A stretch of DNA of 64,000 nucleotides from Loigolactobacillus zhaoyuanensis (GTDB taxonomy: Bacteria > Bacillota > Bacilli > Lactobacillales > Lactobacillaceae): the NCBI RefSeq assembly GCF_003946385.1, contig NZ_RHOE01000002.1, positions 30,628 through 94,627 of the forward strand, read 5' to 3'. Position 1 is the first letter of the stretch; every line of letters starts with the position of its first letter. Shown piece after piece: positions 1-8,305 of the stretch. The notes under the pieces are model-generated. The model was not told where the DNA came from. It saw only the letters and a program-made list of their open reading frames with translations, and ran no database searches. A program made the translations under genes and the position numbers.

Positions 1-4
1 CTTG

Positions 5-43
5 GCCACATAGATGATTTGAACAATCAGCTGTGTGGCTTTT
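5..43 (+). terminator. Rho-independent-type hairpin upstream of the aro operon (first of two)
   Basis: Bases 5-13 pair with 31-39 over nine pairs. After one mismatch the stem continues as 15-19 with 25-29. A TTTTCTT tract follows. It may end an upstream gene outside the window or form the first half of an attenuator, because its 3' arm can also pair with the next hairpin's 5' arm. Confidence 0.7.
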
Positions 44-85
44 CTTCGGGAACCTTTTTAGGCTATTTCTCTAAAGAAGTCGATG

Positions 86-119
86 GGTCACACAGCAATA
101 ATATGTTGTGTGGCCTTTT
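86..119 (+). terminator. Second hairpin plus T-run just before the transketolase RBS; possible attenuator
   Basis: Bases 86-97 pair with 104-115 (12 pairs, two of them G-U) around a six-base loop, followed by TTTTA. It ends only about 25 bases before the transketolase start, so it would stop transcription into the aromatic operon unless disrupted. The 5' arm 87-95 can instead pair perfectly with 31-39 of the first hairpin. Confidence 0.65.
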
Positions 120-143
120 ACTTTGACTTATGGGGGAATTTAT

Positions 144-2180
144 ATGTTTGATGAGACAGATCAGTTAAGTGTTAATGCATTACGGGCGTTGAGTATTGAT
201 ATGATCGAGCGTGCAGGTTCCGGCCACCCAGGGTTACCTTTAGATGCGGCACCAATGGCTTATGTTTTATACAGTCGCCATTTACGCGTTGATCCACAAG
301 ATCCAAACTGGACTAATCGTGATCGTTTTGTTTTATCCGCGGGGCATGGTTCGGCGTTGTTATACAGTTTGTTGCATCTTAGTGGGTTTCCAACAAGTAT
401 GGCTGATCTGCAACAATTCCGTCAATTGCACAGCATGACGCCTGGACATCCAGAACATGGCCTGGTGGCAGGGGTGGATGCGACTACGGGACCACTAGGA
501 CAAGGGTTAGGCATGGCCGTGGGGATGGCGATGGCCGAGACGCACTTAGCCGCACAGTTTAATATGCCACAGCAGCAAGTGATCGATCATTTCACCTACG
601 TGATCTGTGGGGATGGCGACTTGATGGAAGGTATCTCCCATGAAGCGGCAAGCTTAGCTGGCAACCTTAAACTCAATAAATTAATTGTGTTGTATGATTC
701 AAACGATGTATCATTAGATGGCGCAACTGATCGTACTTTTTCGGACGATGCCCAGCAACGTTTTACTAGTTATGGTTGGGATTACCAGAAAGTTAGCGAT
801 GGTAATGATTTAGCAGCAATCGATACTGCCATCACAGCGGCTAAAGCAGCGACGGATGCGCCTAGTATAATTGAAATTAAAACAACGATTGGCTTCGGGG
901 CACCAAAGCAGGGAACGCATTTAGTTCATGGTGCCCCATTAGGACAAAGTGATCTAGCAGTGACCAAGCGCAACCTAGGCTGGCAGGCAGAGCCATTTAC
1001 AGTACCAGCAGCGGTCAAACAACGTTTCCAAAAACAAGTTCAGCAGCGTGGTCAGAGTGCACATCAACAATGGCAAACCTTATTAACGACCTATGCACAA
1101 GCACAGCCTGCGTTAGCTGAGCAATTACAGCAGGCGTTAACCCAGAAATTACCAGTAAATTGGCAAGCCGACCTACCACAATATCAAATGGGCACCAGTG
1201 AAGCCGGGCGGACTACTAGTCAAAAAATGATCCAAGCATTAGCAGCAAAAGTGCCTAGTCTCTGGGGTGGAGCGGCTGATTTGGCTTCCTCAAATAAAAC
1301 TGATATTGCGGCTAGTAACTCCTTTAGTGCTACAGCGCGGCAGGAGCGTAACCTGAATTTTGGTGTTCGTGAGTTTGCTGAAGCTGCAGCGATGAATGGC
1401 ATTGCTTTGCACGGTGGGACCCACGTTTTCGGCGGTACTTTCTTCGTTTTTTCCGACTACATGCGCGGTGCGATTCGTTTAGCCGCGTTGCAGCATTTAC
1501 CGGTCACTTACATTTTCACTCATGATTCATTGGCTGTCGGCGAAGATGGGCCGACTCATGAACCCGTTGAGCAGTTGATGAGTTTACGGGCGATGCCAGG
1601 AATCAGTGTGATTCGGCCGGCTGATCCCAATGAGGCAGTTGCTGCTTGGCGTTTGGCGATGACGACCAATGATCGCCCCACTGTATTAGTTCTAACGCGG
1701 CAGGAACTAGCGGTATTGCAAGGCAGTTTACAGCAGCCAAATGGGGTTAGCCGCGGCGGCTACGTGATCTCACCGCAACAACATAGTCAAGCTGAAGGAA
1801 TTTTAATGGCTTCTGGTTCAGAAGTGGCCTTGGCGATCAAGGCCCAGCAGCAACTACGGAAATTTGGCCACGATGTAGCTGTGGTTTCAATGCCTTGCTT
1901 TGACCGCTTCATGCAACAGTCAGCTGCTTACCGCGAGCAAGTTTTGCCCCAGCAGATCCGGCGCCGTGTTTCAATCGAATTAGGGGTCACCTTAGGCTGG
2001 GAACGTTTTGTCGGTTTGGATGGCTTGAGTCTTGGCGTTGATACCTTTGGCGCTAGCGGTCCTGCAGCTGAAGTGTTAGCTGAGTATGGTTTCACGACGG
2101 CAGCCTTAGTCGCTGCTTACCAGAAGCTATGGCGAGCTGATCACCGTTTACAAACACCAATTCAACGGAGTGTGATTTAA
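144..2180 (+). CDS. tkt: Transketolase
   Basis: A full-length thiamine-diphosphate transketolase of 678 residues that interconverts pentose, triose, hexose and tetrose phosphates in the cytosol. Visible motifs are the N-terminal SGHPGLPLDAAP block, GHGSALLY, the ThDP motif GDGDLMEGISHEA, and HDSLAVGEDGPTHEP in the pyrimidine-binding domain. The ATG at 144 has GGGGGA at 132-137. A GTG upstream at 108 lies inside a hairpin and was not used. The gene is directly joined to aroE, so its likely job here is supply of erythrose-4-phosphate for DAHP synthase two genes downstream. Another housekeeping copy may exist elsewhere. Confidence 0.95.
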   Translation: MFDETDQLSVNALRALSIDMIERAGSGHPGLPLDAAPMAYVLYSRHLRVDPQDPNWTNRDRFVLSAGHGSALLYSLLHLSGFPTSMADLQQFRQLHSMTPGHPEHGLVAGVDATTGPLGQGLGMAVGMAMAETHLAAQFNMPQQQVIDHFTYVICGDGDLMEGISHEAASLAGNLKLNKLIVLYDSNDVSLDGATDRTFSDDAQQRFTSYGWDYQKVSDGNDLAAIDTAITAAKAATDAPSIIEIKTTIGFGAPKQGTHLVHGAPLGQSDLAVTKRNLGWQAEPFTVPAAVKQRFQKQVQQRGQSAHQQWQTLLTTYAQAQPALAEQLQQALTQKLPVNWQADLPQYQMGTSEAGRTTSQKMIQALAAKVPSLWGGAADLASSNKTDIAASNSFSATARQERNLNFGVREFAEAAAMNGIALHGGTHVFGGTFFVFSDYMRGAIRLAALQHLPVTYIFTHDSLAVGEDGPTHEPVEQLMSLRAMPGISVIRPADPNEAVAAWRLAMTTNDRPTVLVLTRQELAVLQGSLQQPNGVSRGGYVISPQQHSQAEGILMASGSEVALAIKAQQQLRKFGHDVAVVSMPCFDRFMQQSAAYREQVLPQQIRRRVSIELGVTLGWERFVGLDGLSLGVDTFGASGPAAEVLAEYGFTTAALVAAYQKLWRADHRLQTPIQRSVI

Positions 2181-3053
2181 TTGATCGATGGTAAAACGCA
2201 ATTATTTGGCTTTTTTGCTCATCCGGCTCAACACAGTTTGTCGCCGTTAATGTATAATATTACTTTTGCGCAGCAGGGGTTAAATGCGACCTATCTTGCT
2301 TTTGATTTTAAAACTGATTTAGCTGCTGCGGTGGCGAGTATTCGCACTTTAAATTTTGGCGGGGTCAATTTGTCGATGCCATTTAAGGCGCAAGTGTTGC
2401 CCTTATTGGATGAAGTGGCGCCGGAAGCAAGCTTAATTGGTGCAGTTAATACGATCGTCAATCAAAATGGTCACTTAGTTGGCCATAGCACAGATGGCGC
2501 CGGCTTTTTCGCTGGCTTAGCCCAGCAAGACCAACAATTTAAGCAAGCGCATTTAACGATTCTGGGCGCTGGCGGCGCTGGACTTGCGATCATCGCCGCT
2601 GCCGCTCATGCCGGTTTCACCACGGTTGATGTGTTTAAACGCCAAAATAGCACGTATGCAACTGTGGCCGCCAAGTTAGCTAAAATCGCGGCGGCTACAC
2701 AGATCGCGATCAATTTGCACGACTATTCGGCGAACGCTGAGCTTACTGCAGCAATCCAACAAAGCGATTTACTAGTTAATGCCACCAATATTGGTATGGG
2801 CACTAGTCAAGAATTACCATTGCCACTAGCGGTACTCAAACAGATCGCCACCAGGACAGTGGTTAGCGACGTGGTTTATTTTCCACAAGAAACGGTATTT
2901 TTAAAGGCAGCGCGCCGTTTAGGTTGTCCAACTTATAACGGATTACCGATGCTGATCCAGCAGGGGGCCTTGGCCTTCAAATTATGGACGGACGCTGAAA
3001 TGCCAATTGATCAAGTGACACAAGCTTTGGAACAGCAACTCTATCAAAAATAA
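2181..3053 (+). CDS. aroE: Shikimate dehydrogenase (NADP)
   Basis: A 290-residue shikimate dehydrogenase reducing 3-dehydroshikimate to shikimate. The substrate loop HSLSPLMYN, the catalytic-lysine region NLSMPFK, the STDGAGF motif, the nucleotide loop LGAGGAGLA and the C-terminal NGLPMLIQQGALAF helix are all visible. Translation starts at a TTG directly after the transketolase stop codon, with a CGGAG-like site in the end of that gene, so the two are probably translationally coupled. A quinate-preferring YdiB-like activity cannot be excluded from sequence, but the aro context favours AroE. Confidence 0.93.
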   Translation: MIDGKTQLFGFFAHPAQHSLSPLMYNITFAQQGLNATYLAFDFKTDLAAAVASIRTLNFGGVNLSMPFKAQVLPLLDEVAPEASLIGAVNTIVNQNGHLVGHSTDGAGFFAGLAQQDQQFKQAHLTILGAGGAGLAIIAAAAHAGFTTVDVFKRQNSTYATVAAKLAKIAAATQIAINLHDYSANAELTAAIQQSDLLVNATNIGMGTSQELPLPLAVLKQIATRTVVSDVVYFPQETVFLKAARRLGCPTYNGLPMLIQQGALAFKLWTDAEMPIDQVTQALEQQLYQK

Positions 3054-3072
3054 AAATATAAGAGGTAAAGAC

Positions 3073-4074
3073 ATGATTATTCAATTAAAAGCAAACGCAG
3101 ACGAGCAAGTTATCACCGGATTAATTAACCGTTTAAAAGCGACACCAGCCACCGTGATTCGGATCAACAATCATTTGGCAATCCCAGAAGTTAAAACAAC
3201 TGCACTTTCGGCAACAGAAGCTAGCGTGGTAGCAGAAGTCATCGAAAAGACACCTGCAGCTGTACTGGGTAGTCGCTTATTCCAGCCAGAAGACACGGTG
3301 ATCACGCTACCGCACTCTGTTATTGGCGGCAAAGGGAATTTCACGATGATGGCTGGTCCTTGTTCTGTTGAATCAGAAGCCCATGTGCGCAAAATGGCTA
3401 AGGTGGCTAAAGCGGGCGGCGCTACTTTATTACGTGGCGGGGCCTACAAACCACGGACCTCACCTTACAGTTTCCAAGGTCTAGGCGAAGCTGGTTTAAA
3501 ATACTTACGCGAAGCCGCTGATGAAAACGGCATGGACGTCATTACTGAAGTCATGGATGAGACCCACGTCGATTTGATTGCTAAATACACTGATGTGTTC
3601 CAAATTGGCGCCCGCAACATGCAGAATTTTTCTTTATTGAAGGCAGTTGGTAAAACCAATGTGCCAGTTGCTTTGAAGCGTGGCTTAGCCGGTTCGATCG
3701 ACGATTTATTAAATGCTTCGGAATACATTGCTGCTGGTGGTAACCATCAAATTATGTTATTGGAACGTGGCATTCGGACCTTTGATAATAAATACACGCG
3801 CAACACTTTTGACTTAGCGGCAGTACCTGTTTTGCAGAAGCTGACCCACTACCCCGTTATTGTTGATCCTAGCCATGCAGTTGGTGAATGGGATCTAGTA
3901 ACACCAATGGCTTATGCTGGTGTTGCGGCAGGTGCTTCCGGGATGATCGTAGAGATCCACGATGACCCTGAACATGCCTTTTCTGATGGCCCGCAAGCAT
4001 TGAAACCCGATACTTACTTGAAAATGACGGAACAAGTTTTTGCCATGCGTAAGTTAATGGATAGCTGGGAATAA
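3073..4074 (+). CDS. aroF: 3-deoxy-7-phosphoheptulonate (DAHP) synthase, type I-beta
   Basis: A 333-residue enzyme that condenses phosphoenolpyruvate and erythrose-4-phosphate, the first committed step of aromatic synthesis. About 90 N-terminal residues form an extra ferredoxin-like domain as in Bacillus and Thermotoga type I-beta enzymes. The catalytic barrel follows, with MAGPCSVES, KPRTSPYSFQGLG and VDPSHAVG. In family members the N-terminal domain mediates feedback inhibition by tyrosine or phenylalanine, so enzyme-level control is inferred. AAGAGGT lies upstream of the ATG. The symbol varies between species (aroA, aroF, aroG). Confidence 0.93.
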   Translation: MIIQLKANADEQVITGLINRLKATPATVIRINNHLAIPEVKTTALSATEASVVAEVIEKTPAAVLGSRLFQPEDTVITLPHSVIGGKGNFTMMAGPCSVESEAHVRKMAKVAKAGGATLLRGGAYKPRTSPYSFQGLGEAGLKYLREAADENGMDVITEVMDETHVDLIAKYTDVFQIGARNMQNFSLLKAVGKTNVPVALKRGLAGSIDDLLNASEYIAAGGNHQIMLLERGIRTFDNKYTRNTFDLAAVPVLQKLTHYPVIVDPSHAVGEWDLVTPMAYAGVAAGASGMIVEIHDDPEHAFSDGPQALKPDTYLKMTEQVFAMRKLMDSWE

Positions 4075-4093
4075 TAAGGAAGAGGGCTGTATC

Positions 4094-5179
4094 GTGCAAC
4101 AAGTTGAGGTTAAGTTACCGCAAAAAGAATATCCAATTTATATCGAAAATGGCTTACTTGCGCAAACGGGCACTTTAGTCAGAAAACAATGGCCTAAAGT
4201 ACAACAAGTAGCGTTGATCAGTGATAGCAATGTGACGCCGCTATACGCAGAAAAAGTTCGGCTACAACTCGTACAGGCCGGATTTCAAGTTTATCTTTAT
4301 ACTGTGACTGCTGGCGAAGCGGCTAAATCATTAGGTGTAGTGGCGTCGTTATATGATGAATTGTTAGGCGATGGTTTTACCCGTAGTGCTGGTGTGATCG
4401 CGCTAGGTGGCGGCGTGGTTGGTGACCTAGCAGGCTTTGTTGCTTCGACCTTTATGCGTGGCTTAGCGTTTATCCAAATACCGACCTCGTTGTTGGCACA
4501 AGTGGATAGTAGTGTTGGTGGCAAAACGGCAGTCGATCTGCCGGCTGGTAAAAATTTAGTTGGTACATTCTATCAACCTGATGCAGTGTTGATCGACCCA
4601 GACACCCTAATGACCTTATCGCAGCGTTATTTAGTCGAAGGTTATGCGGAAGTGGTCAAAATGGCCGCCATTGCTAGCGCTGATTTTTGGCAGTTGATCA
4701 CGCAAATTCAATCAGTAGCAGCGATTTTAACTCACGCTAATGCATTGATTCAAGCGAGTGTGACATTTAAAGCTAAGATCGTTATGGCCGACGAAAAAGA
4801 AGCTGGCTTGCGCCAAATTTTGAACTTTGGCCATACTTTCGGTCATGCAGTTGAGGCTGGTGCTAACGGCGCATTGGCACATGGTGAGGCAGTCAGCATT
4901 GGGATGGTGACGTTGACCCAATGTTTCGAGCATGCTGGTTTATCACCAGTCGGCATGACCGCAAAGTTACGCCAGCAATTAGTTGCGGTCGGTTTACCAG
5001 TGACCAGTGATTTGATCGGTCAAGCAGATTTTTATACACGAATCGCAAAAGACAAGAAAAATCGGGGTGGGCGCGTTAATCTGATTTATTTAAAGGCAAT
5101 CGGTGAACCAACCGTTTATCCACTAGATCTGATGCAGCTACCTGAATTTGTGACTCAGAATTTATTGGCGGTTAAATAA
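4094..5179 (+). CDS. aroB: 3-dehydroquinate synthase
   Basis: A 361-residue NAD- and metal-dependent enzyme converting DAHP to 3-dehydroquinate. It shows the NAD-binding GGGVVGDLAGFVAS segment, PTSLLAQVDSSVGGKTAV, the metal-ligand motif NFGHTFGHAVE and a second histidine in LAHGEAVSIG. Translation starts at GTG 4094 behind an AGGAAGAGGG site. The stop codon overlaps the ATG of the next gene by one base (TAATG), which suggests coupling within one operon with tkt, aroE, DAHP synthase and pheA. Confidence 0.95.
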   Translation: MQQVEVKLPQKEYPIYIENGLLAQTGTLVRKQWPKVQQVALISDSNVTPLYAEKVRLQLVQAGFQVYLYTVTAGEAAKSLGVVASLYDELLGDGFTRSAGVIALGGGVVGDLAGFVASTFMRGLAFIQIPTSLLAQVDSSVGGKTAVDLPAGKNLVGTFYQPDAVLIDPDTLMTLSQRYLVEGYAEVVKMAAIASADFWQLITQIQSVAAILTHANALIQASVTFKAKIVMADEKEAGLRQILNFGHTFGHAVEAGANGALAHGEAVSIGMVTLTQCFEHAGLSPVGMTAKLRQQLVAVGLPVTSDLIGQADFYTRIAKDKKNRGGRVNLIYLKAIGEPTVYPLDLMQLPEFVTQNLLAVK

Positions 5180-6018
5180 TGGCACCACGGTTAGCAGTAT
5201 TAGGGCCAGCAGGGACGTTTAGCGATATTGCGGCACAACGCTATTTGCGGCAGCAACAACTAACCTGGCAATCGGTCTACCATAATTCGATCGATCAAGT
5301 GGCGGCCAGCATTCAAAATGGAACGGAATATGCTTTATTACCATTGGAGAATACACTGGATGGCTACGTCCAAAATACGTTGGCGATCCTTAGCGATGCA
5401 GACTTACAAGTGGTCGGCGAAGTGCTTGTGCCAGTGCGGTTCTCACTAGCAGCTAACGCGACGAATTTAGCGGCGATCAAGCGGATCTACGTTCAATTTA
5501 AAACTAAAGGGCAATGTGAACAGATACTGACCCAATTACCGCATGCCGAACGTTTGACGACGGAAAGCAACATGTTATCGTTTGCCAAGTTACAGGATGC
5601 CGCCAGTGGTGACGCCGCAATTATTCCGCAAGCGCAATTAGCGGCGTTACCGGATACTTTTTTAAAGTTGGCAGACGTCACTGATACTAAAGAAAATTAC
5701 ACGCGGTTTATTGTGGTAAAAAAAGCGGCCGTACCATTGCAGCAGGTCCAACCGTGGTCAAGCGATTTTCGAGCTTTATGTTATATCACGCCGCAAACCG
5801 ATCATGCTGGCTTATTAAGCGAGCTGCTGCAGGTTTTTGCGCAACATGATTTGAATTTGATTTCGATCATGTCACGCCCCACACGCCGCGAATTAGGCCA
5901 TTATCGGTTTTTTATCGAAATTGGTGGTCATGCCGGCCAATCGGCGACCTTGGCGGCAGCATTTGCCCAACTGAGCCCACAGAATCAAGTAAAGTATCTA
6001 GGTAGTTTTGGTAAATAA
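5179..6018 (+). CDS. pheA: Prephenate dehydratase
   Basis: A 279-residue monofunctional prephenate dehydratase making phenylpyruvate for phenylalanine. The start LGPAGTFSD, the LPLENTLDGYV segment and the catalytic TRF (in NYTRFIVV) mark the catalytic lobes. A C-terminal ACT domain with DHAGLLSELL and an MSRP version of the usual ESRP phenylalanine-binding motif occupies about residues 190-279. The overlapping start (TAATG with aroB) places it last in the aro operon. No chorismate mutase domain is fused, and no clear terminator follows. Confidence 0.93.
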   Translation: MAPRLAVLGPAGTFSDIAAQRYLRQQQLTWQSVYHNSIDQVAASIQNGTEYALLPLENTLDGYVQNTLAILSDADLQVVGEVLVPVRFSLAANATNLAAIKRIYVQFKTKGQCEQILTQLPHAERLTTESNMLSFAKLQDAASGDAAIIPQAQLAALPDTFLKLADVTDTKENYTRFIVVKKAAVPLQQVQPWSSDFRALCYITPQTDHAGLLSELLQVFAQHDLNLISIMSRPTRRELGHYRFFIEIGGHAGQSATLAAAFAQLSPQNQVKYLGSFGK

Positions 6019-6047
6019 ATAAGTCTGAAAATTTATTTTCAATCCTC

Positions 6048-6091
6048 TTGCATTTTCATGAAAATCCTTGTAGACTATCGACTATTGTCTA
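6048..6091 (+). promoter_or_regulatory. Promoter of the MATE exporter with two inverted repeats
   Basis: TTGCAT (6048-6053) and TAGACT (6071-6076) are separated by 17 bases. The spacer holds a perfect 14-bp palindrome (6052-6065, ATTTTCATGAAAAT). A second inverted repeat, TAGAC at 6071-6075 with GTCTA at 6087-6091, overlaps the -10 and start region. This looks like a repressible promoter, but the regulator is not identified. Confidence 0.6.
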
Positions 6092-6123
6092 AATCGGTTT
6101 GGAAAATGAAAGGGGATTTTGTT

Positions 6124-7524
6124 GTGCGCACTTTAACTGAGGGTCGGCCATTAAAATTAATTCTCTGGTTTACGTTGCCTTTATTGATTGGTAACTTTTT
6201 CCAGCAGTTTTATAATATTGCCGACACTTTGATCGTTGGCCAAACACTAGGCGTTAAAGCTTTAGCGGCAGTTGGCGCAACTGGTGGGATTTCGTTTTTG
6301 ATCATTGGTTTTGCTCAAGGGATGACCACTGGCCTATCTTTATTAACAGCGCGACGGTTTGGTGCGCATGATTTTCTTGGTGTTCGTCGTAGTTTTGGCG
6401 TTAGCATTGTGATCAGTTTAGTGGTGGCGATCTTGTTGACCATTGTTAGCTTATTGTTTACGCGGCAATTTTTAGTGATGATGGCGACGCCGACTGCCAT
6501 TTTGGCGCAAGCGGTCACCTTTATCCGAATTATTTTTGCGGGTATCATCGCTTCAATGGCGTTTAATCTACTATCAAATATGTTGCGTGCGTTAGGCGAC
6601 AGCCGGACACCGTTAATTTTCTTAGTCATCGCCAGTGTCGTCAATATTGTGCTGGATTTTGTGTTGATCATGGGATTTCATCTAGGTGTGGCTGGTGCTG
6701 GTTATGCTACAGTGACTGCGCAAGTGGTCGCTAGTTTATTATGTTTAGTTTACATTTGGCGCCATATTCCTTATTTGCAAGTGACCTGGCGTGATTTAAA
6801 ATGGGATAAGTCCCTCTACTGGGAACATTTACGGATGGGCTTGCCGCTTGGTTTTCAGTCATCGGTGATTGCGATCGGCGCAATTATTTTGCAAGTTGCT
6901 TTAAATGACCTCGGGACTAATGCGGTAGCGGCGTCAACGGCGGCCAGTAAAATTGACCAAATCGCAACCTTACCGATGATGTCGTTGGGCATCACATTAG
7001 GCACTTATGCCGCGCAAAACTATGGTGCCCAAGCCTATGGCCGAATTATTAAAGGTGTGCGTCAAAGTTTGATGTTGTCAGTCGGCTTCAGCGTTATTTT
7101 AAGTGGTGTCATTATTTTTAGTGGCCGCGCGTTGGTGACCTTATTTATTGGTAATGATACGGCGGTGCTGGATCTGGCGCAAAGCTATTTCTTAGTGGTG
7201 GCTAGCGGTTATGTTTTCTTGGATATTTTGTTTGTTATGCGTTATACCTTGCAGGGTTTAGGCTACAGCATGATTTCAATCGTTGCTGGAATTGCGGAGC
7301 TGGCGATGCGTGCTTTGGCGGTGTTTGTGCTGGTGAAGCCGTTCGGTTACGCTGGCGCCGCGGCGGCCGAACCGTTGGCCTGGATCGGCTCCTGTATCGT
7401 GCTAGTGATCACTTATGTACGGGCGATTCGCCACTTACGCAAGGCTGAACAGTTACAGTTAAAAGTTAAAGGTGAACCGGCGCAGCTAAGCGCAACCCCG
7501 AAATTAGAATTAGCGGAAGAATAG
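6124..7524 (+). CDS. MATE-family multidrug/sodium antiporter
   Basis: A 466-residue polytopic membrane protein of the MATE efflux family. It opens with LKLILWFTLPLLIGNFFQQFYNIADT, typical of the DinF/NorM-like branch, and shows about twelve hydrophobic segments in two homologous halves and the internal GLPLGFQSS segment that starts the second half. The GTG at 6124 was chosen because AAAGGGGA precedes it by seven bases. An ATG at 6058 would add 22 atypical residues and overlap the promoter. The family exports cationic drugs or metabolites using ion gradients, and the substrate here is unknown. It is transcribed alone. Confidence 0.88.
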   Translation: MRTLTEGRPLKLILWFTLPLLIGNFFQQFYNIADTLIVGQTLGVKALAAVGATGGISFLIIGFAQGMTTGLSLLTARRFGAHDFLGVRRSFGVSIVISLVVAILLTIVSLLFTRQFLVMMATPTAILAQAVTFIRIIFAGIIASMAFNLLSNMLRALGDSRTPLIFLVIASVVNIVLDFVLIMGFHLGVAGAGYATVTAQVVASLLCLVYIWRHIPYLQVTWRDLKWDKSLYWEHLRMGLPLGFQSSVIAIGAIILQVALNDLGTNAVAASTAASKIDQIATLPMMSLGITLGTYAAQNYGAQAYGRIIKGVRQSLMLSVGFSVILSGVIIFSGRALVTLFIGNDTAVLDLAQSYFLVVASGYVFLDILFVMRYTLQGLGYSMISIVAGIAELAMRALAVFVLVKPFGYAGAAAAEPLAWIGSCIVLVITYVRAIRHLRKAEQLQLKVKGEPAQLSATPKLELAEE

Positions 7525-7526
7525 TA

Positions 7527-7566
7527 AAACGCAGATTGGCCAGCAAAGGTCAACCTGCGTTTTTTT
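7527..7566. terminator. Bidirectional terminator between MATE gene and PEBP gene
   Basis: AACGCAG...CTGCGTT with an inner TTGGCC/GGTCAA stem is followed by a T-run on the plus strand and by an A/T-rich flank on the minus strand. It serves the two convergent genes. Confidence 0.8.
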
Positions 7567-8074
7567 ACGCGCGACTAGGTAGTTCTAATTGTGCCTGTTC
7601 TAAAATATGTCCCTGGCTGGCGTGATAAAATTCATTGAGCCAGTAGCCGTTATCGAGCGGTAACATTTGATCCAGTGCATAGACGGTTAACTGATAAAGA
7701 TGGGTTTTATCCGGCGGCGTTGGACCAATGTAGCGCTGCTCGGCCAGCAGATCATCAACTTCGACAAAGGGTGAGGCGAGACTGTTTTTGCCTTGTGCGA
7801 ATTGGTCAGTTAAATCACGACTGGCGTTGGCTGGTAATTTTGTTAATTCCGGCGCTAAATTAGTTGCCAGCCAATGGATCCACGGGAAGCCAGCAATAGG
7901 AACAGCATCAAAATCAAGTAAGGTCAACGCCCAAGCTTGTGTTTGCGCTGGGAAGTCTTGTACCTGAACTGGAAACGACTGAATGGGCCCATTAGCATCG
8001 CGCCAAGTTTCCGGTGCGTATTTACCATATTGATCGGCTAAATAACCATTAACAGTGGGAACGATAATTTTCAT
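7565..8074 (-). CDS. PEBP / YbhB-YbcL family protein
   Basis: A 169-residue cytosolic protein of the phosphatidylethanolamine-binding / Raf-kinase-inhibitor-like family. The two conserved ligand-pocket blocks are present: LLDFDAVPIAGFPWIHWLA and IGPTPPDKTHLYQLTVYALD. Bacterial members have no agreed function, although binding of phosphorylated ligands is suspected. A weak AAAGTGGTG site precedes the ATG. The gene stands alone, convergent with the MATE exporter and divergent from proBA. Confidence 0.85.
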   Translation of the reverse strand: MKIIVPTVNGYLADQYGKYAPETWRDANGPIQSFPVQVQDFPAQTQAWALTLLDFDAVPIAGFPWIHWLATNLAPELTKLPANASRDLTDQFAQGKNSLASPFVEVDDLLAEQRYIGPTPPDKTHLYQLTVYALDQMLPLDNGYWLNEFYHASQGHILEQAQLELPSRA

Positions 8075-8193
8075 TTAAACACCACTTTCATGAGCATGTG
8101 TCAAAGGCAACGACTTGTTAGAACTGATCACCAAAAATAAGCTAAGCCAGTCATTATAAATGGCACACCTTGTTTACCCTGACTTTACGCGGT

Positions 8194-8265
8194 TTGAATA
8201 GTTAATTCAAGTTTTATGACAGTTAACTTTGTTCGCTAAGGGGATTGTGTTAAAATGAGTATAAT
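8194..8265 (+). promoter_or_regulatory. proBA upstream region: ARG-box-like repeat and promoter
   Basis: An inverted repeat TTGAAT(8194-8199)-5 bases-ATTCAA(8205-8210) resembles an ArgR operator, though ARG boxes usually have a four-base centre. Downstream, TTGTTC (8229-8234) with TAAAAT (8251-8256) at 16 bases, or TATAAT at 8260-8265 without a good -35, are the promoter candidates. The operator assignment is tentative. Confidence 0.4.
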
Positions 8266-8305
8266 TTTAATGTTCTGTTAATAATTCAAAAAGGATGATT
8301 AGGCG

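Noticed and set aside
1..120. A T-box leader for the aro operon inside the window
   Set aside because: No T-box antiterminator sequence of the GGTGGNACC type is present in these bases. One could still lie upstream of the window.
6315..6671. A 118-codon open frame antisense to the MATE gene
   Set aside because: Composition (Lys/Thr/Ile-rich, no domain) and lack of start signals fit a shadow frame.
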